The notes under the pieces are model-generated. The model was not told the origin of the DNA. It saw nothing but the letters and a program-made list of their open reading frames with translations, and searched no databases. A stretch of 64,000 bases of DNA, from assembly GCA_029851415.1 (NCBI GenBank), contig CM056742.1, forward strand, positions 63,808,454 through 63,872,453. The letters are read 5' to 3'. The position numbers and the translations under genes are program-made. The stretch's first letter is position 1, and each line of letters begins with the position of its first letter. The DNA is from Eretmocerus hayati. Its lineage: Eukaryota > Arthropoda > Insecta > Hymenoptera > Aphelinidae. Of this stretch, positions 1 to 8,934 are shown one piece after another.

Positions 1-134
1 CGTGAGTTTGAGTTGTACCTATTTTCCTTCAATCAAACCTTTGACTTTCATGTTACTGCATTAATCCAGTATTATTTTGAATAATTGGGATTGCGTAGGA
101 TGATATTGTAGCGTATCTGGTATCACTCAATATG

Positions 135-138
<4 letters not shown>

Positions 139-181
<43 letters not shown>

Positions 182-182
182 T
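139..182. repeat. (AT)n(AC)n microsatellite
   Basis: An uninterrupted AT dinucleotide run passes into an AC run. This is simple-sequence DNA with no coding sense; short ORFs crossing it only read the repeat. Confidence 0.95.
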
Positions 183-2029
183 TGAACCGGGGACCTTCTA
201 GTTTGTAGACTGGGACCTTATCAAGTATGCTACTGAAACAGATGTTCACGTACGTGTTTTGAGTGTACTTGCATACTTGCAACGCTCCGGTTTCCATGAT
301 ATTTTGCGTTCTCGTACATGGAATTGGGTGATTCATGTGTAATTTGACCTACTCAATACGGTTAATGATGTTGTGAGAGTCGAAAATGGCTAGTGGGAAT
401 TCTTATCAACAAATTCCTATGAAAAATTTCAGATTAAATTCTTCCAAAAAAAGGAAATTCTTCGCATCTCTTACCACGCTTTCGTCAAGGCTCGTTTTTG
501 AGCAAGACTTGTTAGCAACACCTTGCGATGAAACCCATGAATTTTCCAGGAATATACTCAAATTCTCAATAATCTAATTGGTTTCACCGTTCACTTGTTC
601 ACTTTGGATCTAATTTCATGGTTTCGAAAAGATCCCCTGACACTACATGAATCAATGACTATGGTCGATCGGAGTTACTTTGAACACTTTTTGAAATTTT
701 TGGGTCGTAATTTCTCTGTAGCTCGTACGTCTTACGTTATAAGGGCATTGTACCTGGGTTCAACTGAAAGCTTATTGTTTAAGCTTTCGATTGCACCACA
801 GAAGAATCCATTTAGATGTTGTTGACAGAAGTTATGAGCATTTGAGAAGTGTTCAAATTTGGACCTTTTGGTTGAGGCAACTTTGAACATCAGATCAATT
901 TAACGTAAGACCGTCCATGGTGGATATCGTAATGCTCTATGTTTGTCTCTATGTAATACATTCGCATTCAGAAAAGTATTACAAACTCGATTTGAGTTAC
1001 CTGAAGTTGAGATGAAGGCTTTAATAATGAATGAGTAGTTCAAAAGAATCATCCGAATTGTGATCACAATCTGCATTCGGATTGAAAAAAATCGCCTATA
1101 CAAAGATTTAATGCGATCATAAAATGTACAGTCCTTCATATATAATGATCGAGACAGTCAAGCAGAGCATTTTGAGAATCAAATGATCTCAACCACACAT
1201 CTCAAAACCGAGAACTATCCATGGAATACAAAAATTTGATTTGCATGATCCACAGTTAGCCCTGTTCTGAATGACAACGGTTTTTGAAGTGTTCAAAGTT
1301 ACCCATTTGTCGAAAAAGCACGTATTTCTCCATTTAAGTGTTCAAAGTTACCCCTTGGGGGGGGGGGGGAAGAGGTTTCAACGAGAGATTCTTCAATGTA
1401 TCGATGATGATCAAAATGAAATCCAGCGCCGTGGACGTGGATTCGTCCTAGAAATGCTCAAATCAGACCAGTTTTTGATGCCTCCCGAAAAGTTTGTTGG
1501 AAACTCACTTACAGCTTATAGGGGTAGAATCGATAGGGGCTCTTACAACGGTGCACAATGTTAAACACGTATGCCATCATCAAATAAATTACTATTAGAA
1601 CCCTCACGCATCTCTATGTTGTTGATTTCGAGAATTAAAAACTCGTACCTCGAGTGTTCAAAGTTATCCTGCCTGTTCGAAGTAACCCCGGTCGACGGTA
1701 GTTGTAAATCGACGGAAAATTGCAATACAGTATTGAAAGTTTTTGGTTCTTTCATCTTTCCTCAGAATTAGGAGTATGTAACAACTTGAATTCAGCGGTA
1801 ATATGCATAACTAGAAGACTCATGTAGTAAGATATTCAGAACGACTTTATTGAAACGTGAAGAGGTCTATTGAAAATTCAACACGATCTCGTGATACTGA
1901 TCGTCGACATTAATTTCAGACGAGATTTGAATTTTTTTTTTCTTTCTTCTTTATGCATTTTGATCCGCTAAAAGCAGACCGTAAAAAATGATTTTTTAGT
2001 TTACAAACGAACCAGTCCCACACAGCATG
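183..2029. other. AT-rich stretch, no recognised gene
   Basis: No ORF here resembles a family I know. The stretch holds a 13-G homopolymer at 1357-1369. The phrase GTGTTCAAAGTTAcCC recurs near 1289, 1338 and 1653, which suggests a decayed local repeat. Confidence 0.6.
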
Positions 2030-2069
2030 GAAACATCCCAAAGAAGGATTCAGGGGAACATCTCGGACC

Positions 2070-3190
2070 TCTTATCCCTGCAACCTCCCGGGAGTCTTGC
2101 AGGGATATTGCAGGAGACGCCTCAAAATGCTCCGTGGCCACATCTCAAGGAAAGTCCCCCGAAAGCTCCCGCAAACACCTCAAAGAATCTTACACTCAAT
2201 TTTTCAGCAACACTGTGCCGAAACACTCCCGAAAGACTCACGAAAGCCCCCGAAAGATTCCCCGAAACAACTCACCGAAATACCTCCGAAAGACCATCGA
2301 AAGCTCTCTGAAAGATGTAAGTGCAACATCTCGTGGAGAAGTCCCGGGAAAGTCACGAGAGCCCCCCGTGAGGTCTCACCGCTATGAGGAGAATCTCCTG
2401 GAAATGCTTCACCGATATTGAGTATAATATTTCGTCAGGACGAGGTCCCAACATTTCTGGAGGGTTCGCCAACTTCTACGGAGAGCTACATTTTGAGACT
2501 AGTTTCAAATAACATCGTGCTTGCAGTTCTTTTAGGCTGGGAAATCTTCCAAAATTCTATGATGGATTTTCAAACTCACCGCGTTCTGATACTCTATATG
2601 AAGCGCTCTGTGGTTGTGAGTTATCCTTCTAGCTCACGATATGAAACGTACCACTCTGGATTGAGCTTGGAAAATCAATTTGATTCTGGTTTTCATTGTA
2701 TCAATAGATTTCGGGAACATTTCAAGGAATTCCTCTATAAGTAACCTCTCTGCCAATCAATAGCACCTAATGAAACTGAAAGATTTTCTGAATACCTTCT
2801 GAAAGGTTCCAAAAATACTTCTAAGAATCAATTCACCGGTAATCTTTCAGAAACGTTGCATCGAAACATTGTTGAAATCCTTACGAAGGCCTCCCGGAAG
2901 ACTCCAATGCGGCATTCCCAGGAAGAATTTCCGCAAAAATTTTTTTCTTGTACGATATTGAGATCAATGAAGTATCTCACTGCAACCTCCCAGGAATCCT
3001 GCAGGAATACTACAGGTGATATTTCAAAATGTTCCGCGGCATTATCTCAGAGAAAGCCCCCCGAAAGCCCCCGCAAATACTCCAAAGAATCTCACAACCG
3101 ACACACCCCTCAAAGACCCATGAAAGCCCTCCGGAAGATTTCCTGGAACAATTCACCGAAATACCCCCGGGAGATCCACAAGGTTCCGCT
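2070..3190. repeat. Two copies of a CCGAAAG-rich repeat
   Basis: About 240 bp at 2070-2310 recurs in direct orientation at about 2970-3190. Both copies run through CTGCAACCTCCC, a Pst-like CTGCAGG segment, TCAAAATG.TCCG, and then a series of degenerate CCCGAAAGa/c units. The fine structure is a minisatellite of roughly 10-14 bp. ORFs over it are low-complexity (P, K, S and T rich) in every frame, so I do not call a protein. Confidence 0.7.
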
Positions 3191-3311
3191 GTGATATAGG
3201 CTCATTGAATTCCTAACTTGTTCAAATCTCTTTTGTATTTCGGCTAATCACGAGCCGTCACATATAAATAAAGCCATCATAACAATAGGTTTGTAGAAGC
3301 TCTCTGATTCC

Positions 3312-3935
3312 TTACATATTTCCTGGGAACTTGAGATTCTTCCAATAGAAATCTTTTCGAATCCTCGCGTAAGTCTTATCAACCGCTCGATGCCTTGCGA
3401 TAAGAGATTCGTGATTTTCCTTCATGATAGTTTTTCTGTCTTCCAGTTTTGGTATGGTCACTTCTCCTGTACATATTGTTATGTTAACTGGATCCAAATC
3501 GATTGATAGATGAAAAAACTCGAGAACTGTTGACCAATAACATTTCTCTAAGATGTCGTAAGTCTTACCTACACTGATTGATTTTAAGTTCATTTTCCTA
3601 ATAAGGTCTTTTAATAAGAATAGGATCTTCAAAATCTCGGTCTGAGAGGTTCTGTTCCCCACCTCTTCTTTGATGGATAAGTGAAAAACCTTTTTATTTT
3701 TGAAGTCGGTGATTAATATCTCATGCAAACCTGGACACTGTGATGTGAGGTCGTCTAACTTGAATATATTTCTCTCTAATAGATTCTTAGTTATCTTTGA
3801 TTTGACAATGCAGTCTGTTGTGAAAAAATGAACAAGGTTGTCATTTATTACGTAAATTGGATCTCTACTATGAAGTGATTCTTTTTGGATTATATGGTTG
3901 ACCGAGGCGGTCGACAAGACGTTTGGTTCATTCAT
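3312..3935 (-). pseudogene. Errantivirus-type pol fragment: pre-integrase linker plus integrase zinc-binding start
   Basis: This 207-residue ORF ends with an H2C2-like integrase N-terminus (HESLIARHRAVDKTYARIRK then DFYWKNL), which in Ty3/gypsy elements binds zinc and precedes the catalytic core. The N-terminal part reads like the linker that errantiviruses carry between RNase H and integrase (NDNLVHFFTTDCIV near residues 32-45). The second Cys pair, the DDE core and everything downstream are absent: the element stops at 3312. Upstream on the same strand are Gag and accessory ORFs (4079-8600), but RT and RNase H are missing, so this is the 3' stump of an internally deleted copy. The family assignment rests on motif recognition only. 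Confidence 0.7.
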
Positions 3936-4078
3936 TGTTCGATCCTAGCGTGACTCGAGTCTCGTATCAGGATTGTATGAGTAATGAGTTTTCTCAATCC
4001 TGTCTGTTTCCATGTCTTTCTCAACTAATTCGTTGCTGGATAACCAGTGGGGCCTGTTATTCCCATCGGTGTTCGTAT

Positions 4079-4426
4079 TCATGCAAAAATTGACTCTCTC
4101 TCTCTCTCAACGGATCTAGAAAACGGACCAATGGGACCTGTCATTCCCACGCAATTCGTAGTTATACCGGAGCCCAGCATTTTATCGGTATTTGTTGGAT
4201 CTAGGCCTAGAAATGTTGAGGATTTAGTATAGCTGCTACTTTGAAGGATATGTGAGGGTGGTTGGTTATTAGTTCTAGTAGGAATAGTATTGGATACTTG
4301 AGACATTTCTGGACTCCTCTCTACTGATATGGCTGGGCCCGTGAGCAGGGCGTGGTAGCCCGCAAGGTTGTCCCCCGCATAGAGCGGACTTGACACACAT
4401 GCACTGGCTAGTGGCTTTATCATCAT
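4079..4426 (-). CDS. Ser/Thr/Pro-rich ORF in gypsy relic
   Basis: A 115-residue ORF, low in complexity and rich in S, T, P and N, with TGPIGP- and QVSNTIPTRTN-like stretches. It overlaps the end of the repeat-containing ORF 4275-5171 in another frame. The phrase GGACCTGTCATTCCCA and a near copy occur inside and just beyond it (about 4050 and 4133), so part of it is a small tandem duplication. It lies where protease and RT would be expected. No domain recognised; it may be a frame-shifted continuation of the upstream ORF. Confidence 0.3.
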   Translation of the reverse strand: MMIKPLASACVSSPLYAGDNLAGYHALLTGPAISVERSPEMSQVSNTIPTRTNNQPPSHILQSSSYTKSSTFLGLDPTNTDKMLGSGITTNCVGMTGPIGPFSRSVERERESIFA

Positions 4427-5171
4427 TCATCATCTCCGATCCGTTGGAGGGTCTCCGCCCATCATGCGACTTTCTTCGCCGTTCCGTTGGCGGATCATCT
4501 TTATCAAACACGTGCGCTACTGGAGCGGCTTTCGTCGCCGATCCGTTGGCGGGTCTCTGCGCTATGTAAGCGTCTTTCATCGCCGGTCCGTTGGCGGGTC
4601 TCTGCGCATCATGCGACTTTCTTCGCCGTTCCGTTGGCGGATCATCTTTATCAAACACGTGCGCTACTGGAGCGGCTTTCGTCGCCGATCCGTTGGCGGG
4701 TCTCTGCGCTATGTAAGCGTCTTTCATCGCCGGTCCGTTGGCGGGTCTCTGCGCATCATGCGACTTTCTTCGCCGTTCCGTTGGCGGATCCTTCTCAATC
4801 ATGATCATCGTTATTCCAGTACTCGACATGTGATTCATCTCTCTCGTGATTCTCTTGTTAGTATTTTCAATAATCATCTCTTTCGACCCATCTGATGTTC
4901 TCTCATTACTTTCTCCATTACTTGTTAATTCATTAATCACAATTGCCGTGTCGATGGCGGATTCGTCTCCAGGATTCATAAACGTTTCAGTTTCTCTAGA
5001 TAAGATGCTTGCCGCTGTGGCAGGCATACATGTGAAATTGTGTTCATTCGTATTTACAGTACCCGCGGTCGTGTCGTCCGCCTCTGTCATCAGGTCGTTG
5101 AGGTTTCTGATTCTTTTTGACGAAAATATCCCTATTAATCTAATACTTTCATATACGGTTTCTACATTCAC
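4275..5171 (-). CDS. ORF with 49-residue tandem repeats, downstream of Gag
   Basis: A 298-residue ORF whose first ATG lies 23 bases inside the end of the gag ORF, in a different reading frame. Residues about 1-125 are acidic and Asn/Thr-rich. Residues about 125-255 contain repeats of a 49-residue unit with DPPTERRRKSHDAQRPANG and AQRPANGSATKAAPVAHV. Each unit itself contains copies of an RPANG block. No protease D-T/S-G motif or RT motif is seen. The repeat keeps frame because its DNA period is 147 bp. It could be a Gag-Pol junction extension or a structural/charged spacer protein; function unknown. Confidence 0.5.
   Translation of the reverse strand: MNVETVYESIRLIGIFSSKRIRNLNDLMTEADDTTAGTVNTNEHNFTCMPATAASILSRETETFMNPGDESAIDTAIVINELTSNGESNERTSDGSKEMIIENTNKRITREMNHMSSTGITMIMIEKDPPTERRRKSHDAQRPANGPAMKDAYIAQRPANGSATKAAPVAHVFDKDDPPTERRRKSHDAQRPANGPAMKDAYIAQRPANGSATKAAPVAHVFDKDDPPTERRRKSHDGRRPSNGSEMMNDDKATSQCMCVKSALCGGQPCGLPRPAHGPSHISREESRNVSSIQYYSY
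4464..4793. repeat. 147-bp tandem repeat, about 2.2 copies
   Basis: ATGCGACTTTCTTCGCCG starts at 4464, 4611 and 4758, an exact 147-bp period. Within a unit, CGTCGCCGATCCGTTGGCGG-type blocks recur about every 50 bp. Copies are nearly identical, so expansion is recent compared with the decay of the surrounding element. Confidence 0.92.
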
Positions 5172-6045
5172 GAGCCATATGTCCTATTCCTCCGCACCGA
5201 TGGCACTGGTCACTGCCTATAGATCTCGTGTGTACAGTGTGTACTGGGATAGCTAATTCCCTCCCTTTATCGTGCAGTGCGTCGTGGTCTCGTAACTCTC
5301 TTTCGACCCGGATGGCCTCATCTATTGCCTGTTCTAAGTGATCAAAATCTCCCTCGCGTAATTGGTACAAGTAGTCTCGACTCAACTCTCTCAAAAAACA
5401 TGAAATGACGCTCCTAATGGTAGTATAACGAAGTTCGGACGGTGGATTCTGATTCGTGTCGGAATTAGTTGTTTCCAAAAGTTTGTCTTGCAGTTGTGAC
5501 ACTCTCAAGCCATATTGGGCGAGTGATTCAAAACTCAATTTAGTAATCTTTGCTAATTGAAGTAGTATAGTAATATAGCCTTTGTGTGAGTCATACGCTC
5601 TTCTCAAGTCTGTGAAAAGATCATTCAAATTGTTATAGTTTTTGGTCTCCACGTATCTTCTTGCTTCGACCGATACCTTAGACTTAACTATCCGCAGAAA
5701 CACATGTTTATCTGTATCTTTTATTGATGACTCTAAATCGTTACATTCTCTTATGAATGTTGATACCGAAATGTTTCCGCCATCAAATATTGGTAATAAT
5801 TTGAGTGCTTCCGAGATTGTCAAGCTCCTATTCTCATTTAAATGAACTGAGGTTGAATCTGAATTTCTCATCGTCACCATATGTCGCGTCATTACATCAA
5901 GTCTATTTGATTGTTGGTTCACTCTATTCATACCCACGTCAGATTCTGCATCCAAAGTCGAAATTATGTCACTGTTGGGAGCATTATTTCCTCCGAGCTT
6001 TGCTGATTTGCACGGAGGCCCCTTGTTTGCATTCGATTTTTGCAT
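5149..6045 (-). CDS. gag: Gag of errantivirus-like Ty3/gypsy element
   Basis: A 298-residue ORF with the layout of a retrotransposon Gag. After a polar N-terminus there is a capsid-type helical region (about residues 75-255; it opens with SEALKLLPIFDGGNISVSTF, followed by several charged helices). A CCHC zinc knuckle CHRCGGIGHMAREC lies at the C-terminus for packaging RNA. The knuckle is complete (CX2CX4HX4C). The start at 6045 is the first ATG in frame and lies about 75 bp after the preceding small ORF. Gag forms the particle shell in the cytoplasm. The next ORF begins in another frame across the overlap, but the offset is not the usual -1, so either translation differs or an indel is present. 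Confidence 0.8.
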   Translation of the reverse strand: MQKSNANKGPPCKSAKLGGNNAPNSDIISTLDAESDVGMNRVNQQSNRLDVMTRHMVTMRNSDSTSVHLNENRSLTISEALKLLPIFDGGNISVSTFIRECNDLESSIKDTDKHVFLRIVKSKVSVEARRYVETKNYNNLNDLFTDLRRAYDSHKGYITILLQLAKITKLSFESLAQYGLRVSQLQDKLLETTNSDTNQNPPSELRYTTIRSVISCFLRELSRDYLYQLREGDFDHLEQAIDEAIRVERELRDHDALHDKGRELAIPVHTVHTRSIGSDQCHRCGGIGHMARECRNRI

Positions 6046-6121
6046 GTTGTAATTTGTTTATGAAAATTGCGTTGGATGATAGGGAATAGATGTATTATTG
6101 GTTCTAATGTTCTCCGAGAAT

Positions 6122-6490
6122 TTACTGATCCTTTCTCACCCTATTGATACCGTTACATATCATATCGTCCGCGTGTATGTATGATCTCGGTGAGGTCGTT
6201 TGAAGGAATGTTTGCAATTCTTTTGTTTTCACCGTGCTGTGTCTATAGCTGTATCTATCCACCTCTACGAATTCAAATGACTTTGAATATTCTTCGATTT
6301 TGCCTTTAGGGTATTCACGGTATTGATTAATGTGACCCTGATATTACATATTCATTCTCGACATTAGTAGTTGTTCTAATTCATCAATTCTATTCTGTAA
6401 CTCTCTCATTTTGACTTCTCTCTCCGTTACTCGTTTATCTATGATTATGATAAATTCATCCAAGATATTATCAAGTTTTTCGATTATCTG
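6122..6490 (-). CDS. Third coiled-coil ORF, split by an in-frame TAA
   Basis: Reading leftwards from 6490, about 48 residues form a coiled coil (IIEKLDNILDEFIIIIDK, then a heptad-rich RVTEREVKMRELQNRIDEL). A TAA follows at 6344-6346, and the same frame then stays open for about 73 codons to the TAA at 6122-6124. The second half is polar with EEYSKSFEFVEVDRYSYRHS. The coil aligns by eye with the coils in 6625-7044 and 7157-7498. No ATG opens this frame, so it may be truncated at the start. The in-frame stop could be decay or read-through. No function known. Confidence 0.5.
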
Positions 6491-6624
6491 ATGTAAAAAA
6501 AACCGACCGAACTATATGCTTTTCGTTGGAACTATATTGTTGAACCTCGAGTAGCTTAAGATGTTTGAGCTTCCGACATACTGATTTGAGACTATCTGTT
6601 TCCCTTGCTCCCTTCATCTATACC

Positions 6625-7044
6625 CTACCTCCCTAAATCTTTCTCTGCATGTCTTATCCTTCCCCTTAGACGATTGTTCTCCTTCTCTATCTTGTCTAAA
6701 TCTTCATCAACAATGTCTAACACGCGATCTAGTCTATCTGTGAGATTACTGAGACCGATATACTTTGTCGCTAAATATGTTCCCGATTGATTTTCATCCG
6801 TTTGAATTTTGAGTATGTCTTCTAACTTCCTTATTCTATATGTTAGCTTGTCTAACGCTGCCTTATGTCCCTTTTTTCCTAAACTGTTGTGCGTCTCTCT
6901 GGAGTGATTATGAAAGATCGAAGTATATGACCATTGGTTGTAGATTGATCTGATTGACGGAGTGATTATGAAAGATCGAAGTATATGACCATTGGTTGTA
7001 AATTGATCTGATTGAGTTACCCATCTAGCATCATAACAAGTCAA
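6625..7044 (-). CDS. Second coiled-coil ORF upstream of gag
   Basis: A 139-residue ORF. The C-terminal 85 residues are a predicted coiled coil (LDKLTYRIRKLEDILKI, later NLTDRLDRVLDIVDEDLDK and a basic tail). It matches the coils in the ORFs on either side, so these look like tandem paralogues. The first 50 residues are translated from a 58-bp tandem duplication (6901-7016) that is not a multiple of three, so the true N-terminus is uncertain; a start after the duplication is likely. The position between a Cys-rich ORF and Gag suggests an accessory or structural protein of the element. Confidence 0.5.
   Translation of the reverse strand: MTCYDARWVTQSDQFTTNGHILRSFIITPSIRSIYNQWSYTSIFHNHSRETHNSLGKKGHKAALDKLTYRIRKLEDILKIQTDENQSGTYLATKYIGLSNLTDRLDRVLDIVDEDLDKIEKENNRLRGRIRHAEKDLGR
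6901..7016. repeat. 58-bp tandem duplication
   Basis: GGAGTGATTATGAAAGATCG begins at 6901 and again at 6959; two copies differ at one or two bases. The period of 58 bp shifts frame within the 5' part of the second coiled-coil ORF. Confidence 0.92.
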
Positions 7045-7156
7045 ATTCGAGCTCGAACTATTCAGTGTCGTTCGTAATGAATATCACGTAGTTCTATGAT
7101 GTGAAATTGTTTGATTTCCAAATTAGCTACTGGCTTGGTGAATGATTATCATCGTA

Positions 7157-7498
7157 TTATGTGGTACCCGTTTTCCCGTTATTGACTACGTCCTGTTTAC
7201 TGAGAATTGACTCTAAATGTTCTACTCTCTGTCTTAATTGTATATTTAGCTCATCAATCTGTCTCAGTTTTTCGTTATAGATATTTATAATTCGATCTAC
7301 TCTATTTGCAATATTTTCTATCAGTGTCCAATTTTCGTTCGACCGGGTGATGCTTTGGCTATTTACCTCACTTTGTTTTTCAAAAAACGCTCCTAGATCG
7401 TCGACTTTTTTGAGCAATCTGCTCACAGATAATCGATTTTTCCGTTCTACGACTGAGTTGTTATTCTCACCGATATCAACACCCTTTCTTGTTGACAT
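7157..7498 (-). CDS. First coiled-coil ORF upstream of gag
   Basis: A 113-residue ORF starting MSTRKGVDIGENNNSVVERK. From residue about 25 onward it is heptad-patterned, with NIANRVDRIINIYNEKLRQI followed by more coil and ending KQDVVNNGKTGTT. Its ATG overlaps the stop of the preceding Cys-rich ORF as TAATG (7496-7500), an arrangement used for coupled termination and reinitiation. Related coils sit at 6625-7044 and 6344-6490. No database family recognised; oligomerisation is the only property the sequence supports. Confidence 0.6.
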   Translation of the reverse strand: MSTRKGVDIGENNNSVVERKNRLSVSRLLKKVDDLGAFFEKQSEVNSQSITRSNENWTLIENIANRVDRIINIYNEKLRQIDELNIQLRQRVEHLESILSKQDVVNNGKTGTT

Positions 7499-7866
7499 TA
7501 CTGATTCGCGGAGGTATAATTTGATGTTGTCCTAAATCGCAAAATGTCGTACATATGACTCCTATGAATTGATTCCATACATTCTTCGCATTCAATCGCT
7601 GATTTAACAATTAACTGTTGTGTATGGCAAAATCGACACGGTTCACAGTTGTTGATTTCACTAGCAATCATATGAAGGTTTTCTTCAACTGTTGGTCTGT
7701 CGTATAAGAATATTATCCCATTTGTGAAGCATTGATAGCAGAAAAAGTCTGATCCGCGTGCCGTAGGAATGACGATGACCGGTTTACCCGCGTTTCTGAC
7801 ACAAAAATGGGATAAATTGCATTTATCACTGTGGCCAGGCTCATATATCTGGTTGGTGCGTCTGTC
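7498..7866 (-). CDS. Cys/His-rich (CxxC) ORF
   Basis: An open frame of 122 codons with no ATG at its left limit (a TGA at 7867-7869 precedes it). Metal-ligand-like groups run in order: HSDKCNLSHFC, CYQC, CEPCRFCH, and CEECMESIHRSH (CX2CX4HX2H). The regular spacing over the whole frame argues for real coding rather than chance. It ends in TAA that overlaps the next ORF's ATG. A different frame supplies an ATG at 7901, so a small indel may have detached the N-terminus. Probably a zinc-binding protein; role unknown. Confidence 0.5.
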   Translation of the reverse strand, partial: DRRTNQIYEPGHSDKCNLSHFCVRNAGKPVIVIPTARGSDFFCYQCFTNGIIFLYDRPTVEENLHMIASEINNCEPCRFCHTQQLIVKSAIECEECMESIHRSHMYDILRFRTTSNYTSANQ

Positions 7867-7946
7867 TCAAATGTCAGAATATTGTCTGATCTTGGGGACA
7901 TTGACTCAGCTAATTACTACTTTCTTTGTTGAATACTTGTCTCTAA

Positions 7947-8045
7947 TTAGCACTCGTCCTCAATGACACATTTCATAATGAATAAGATATAAATCGCTAT
8001 GAGTGATGCTATTAGTATAGTCGCCGCGCAAGCTACTATGATGAT
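7947..8045 (-). CDS. Short hydrophobic ORF (possible membrane segment)
   Basis: Thirty-two codons, open after a TGA at 8046-8048, encode one hydrophobic helix-length stretch (VACAATILIASLIAIYILFI) followed by a short Cys- and acid-containing tail. No in-frame ATG before the helix, so a frameshift or non-AUG start would be needed. It lies between the other hydrophobic ORF and the Cys-rich ORF, and resembles the former in layout (helix, then CxC/EDEC tail). Confidence 0.35.
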   Translation of the reverse strand: MIIVACAATILIASLIAIYILFIMKCVIEDEC

Positions 8046-8084
8046 TCAATACCCATAACCAATAAGAGTTTAGTCGAGCGTTCT

Positions 8085-8216
8085 TTACTCTATGTTCACT
8101 AGTTTACACTCACAATAAATCCTGATATAATTATATGCTAATACTAAAATCCCCAATATTATTGCCGGTACTAAGCTTGCTATGATACACACTATCGTGC
8201 AAAATTGTAATCCCAT
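8085..8216 (-). CDS. Small single-pass membrane ORF
   Basis: A complete 43-residue ORF from ATG at 8216. Residues about 5-27 form a hydrophobic segment (CTIVCIIASLVPAIILGILV), followed by YNYIRIYCECKLVNIE. This is the shape of a small single-pass membrane protein. It is too short for certainty on its own; support comes from its place in a compact same-strand series and from the next ORF having the same layout. Confidence 0.4.
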   Translation of the reverse strand: MGLQFCTIVCIIASLVPAIILGILVLAYNYIRIYCECKLVNIE

Positions 8217-8277
8217 TCTAACGAACGCGATGCCAGATCTCACATTTCGCGCTTAATCTTAGTACTTGTACCTGGAG

Positions 8278-8600
8278 TTACGAGACGAGAGATGGGAAAT
8301 GGTTTCTTATCTTATCTGTGATTCCTCTGCTGCTAACCTTGGAGCCGTTGGGTTGTCCCGGCCGTGGTGTATGGGATGTCTTTTTTTGCGATGGTACGAG
8401 ATGCACCGGTGGGTCGTGCTGTTTCGTTGACGTGGCTTTGTGTTCGGTGGCTGTAGTACTTTGACAGCTGCTGTTATTTCCTTGTTGCTCCGATGCGGTG
8501 ATTTCCCCCGGTGGGCCAGGCGGCCTCGTTGGGCCAGGTGGCCTTAGCTGCTCCCTCGGCGGGCCAGATGGCCTTTGGTGGACCAGATGGTCTTCGGTGG
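8278..8600 (-). CDS. Proline-rich ORF with RPPGP-type repeats
   Basis: An open frame of about 105 codons after a TAG, without an ATG near its left limit. The first third is collagen-like (RPPGPTRPPGPPGE), encoded by a minisatellite of about 20 bp (GGGCCAGRTGGCC units at 8512-8640). The rest is Q/S/T/H-rich with KKTSHTPRPGQPNGSK. It is the first ORF downstream of the TATA motif at 8935-8947. A competing frame, 8474-8863, reads the same minisatellite as WPAEG-like repeats and has an ATG. I prefer the proline-rich frame because it stays polar and ordered beyond the repeat, but the choice is uncertain. Confidence 0.35.
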
Positions 8601-8934
8601 GCTAGATAGCCTTTGGTGAACCAGATTGTTTTTTGGCTGGCCAGATGGCTTTGGACGTGTGCGTTCTTTCCTTTTCCTTCTCTTGTCGTATCCTCGACAA
8701 TTTGACACTTTGTGGGGGAGTGATGAAGTGCCACGTTCTTCTCAACCCAGCCACCGCTGTCACCACTGTTATAATCTTTGTGGGGGAGCGGGTTCTTCTG
8801 CGTTGGAAGATGACTGTACGAGACGACAGAATGAGGTGGCTGATGTGGTTTAATACTCAACAAGTATGGTCTTTGACATAAGATGCGTCTTGGTCAAGAG
8901 CTACGGAAGAAGTGCCCTCGGCTACATTTTCGGG

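Noticed and set aside
4464..4895. Plus-strand ORF 4464-4895 with RRRSVGGS repeats
   Set aside because: This is the antisense shadow of the 147-bp repeat in the minus-strand ORF, which lies in register with gag.
8474..8863. Minus ORF 8474-8863 with ATG as the first gene of the gypsy relic
   Set aside because: Kept only as an alternative. Its composition is repeat-driven and it ends soon after the repeat, whereas the proline-rich frame stays open beyond.
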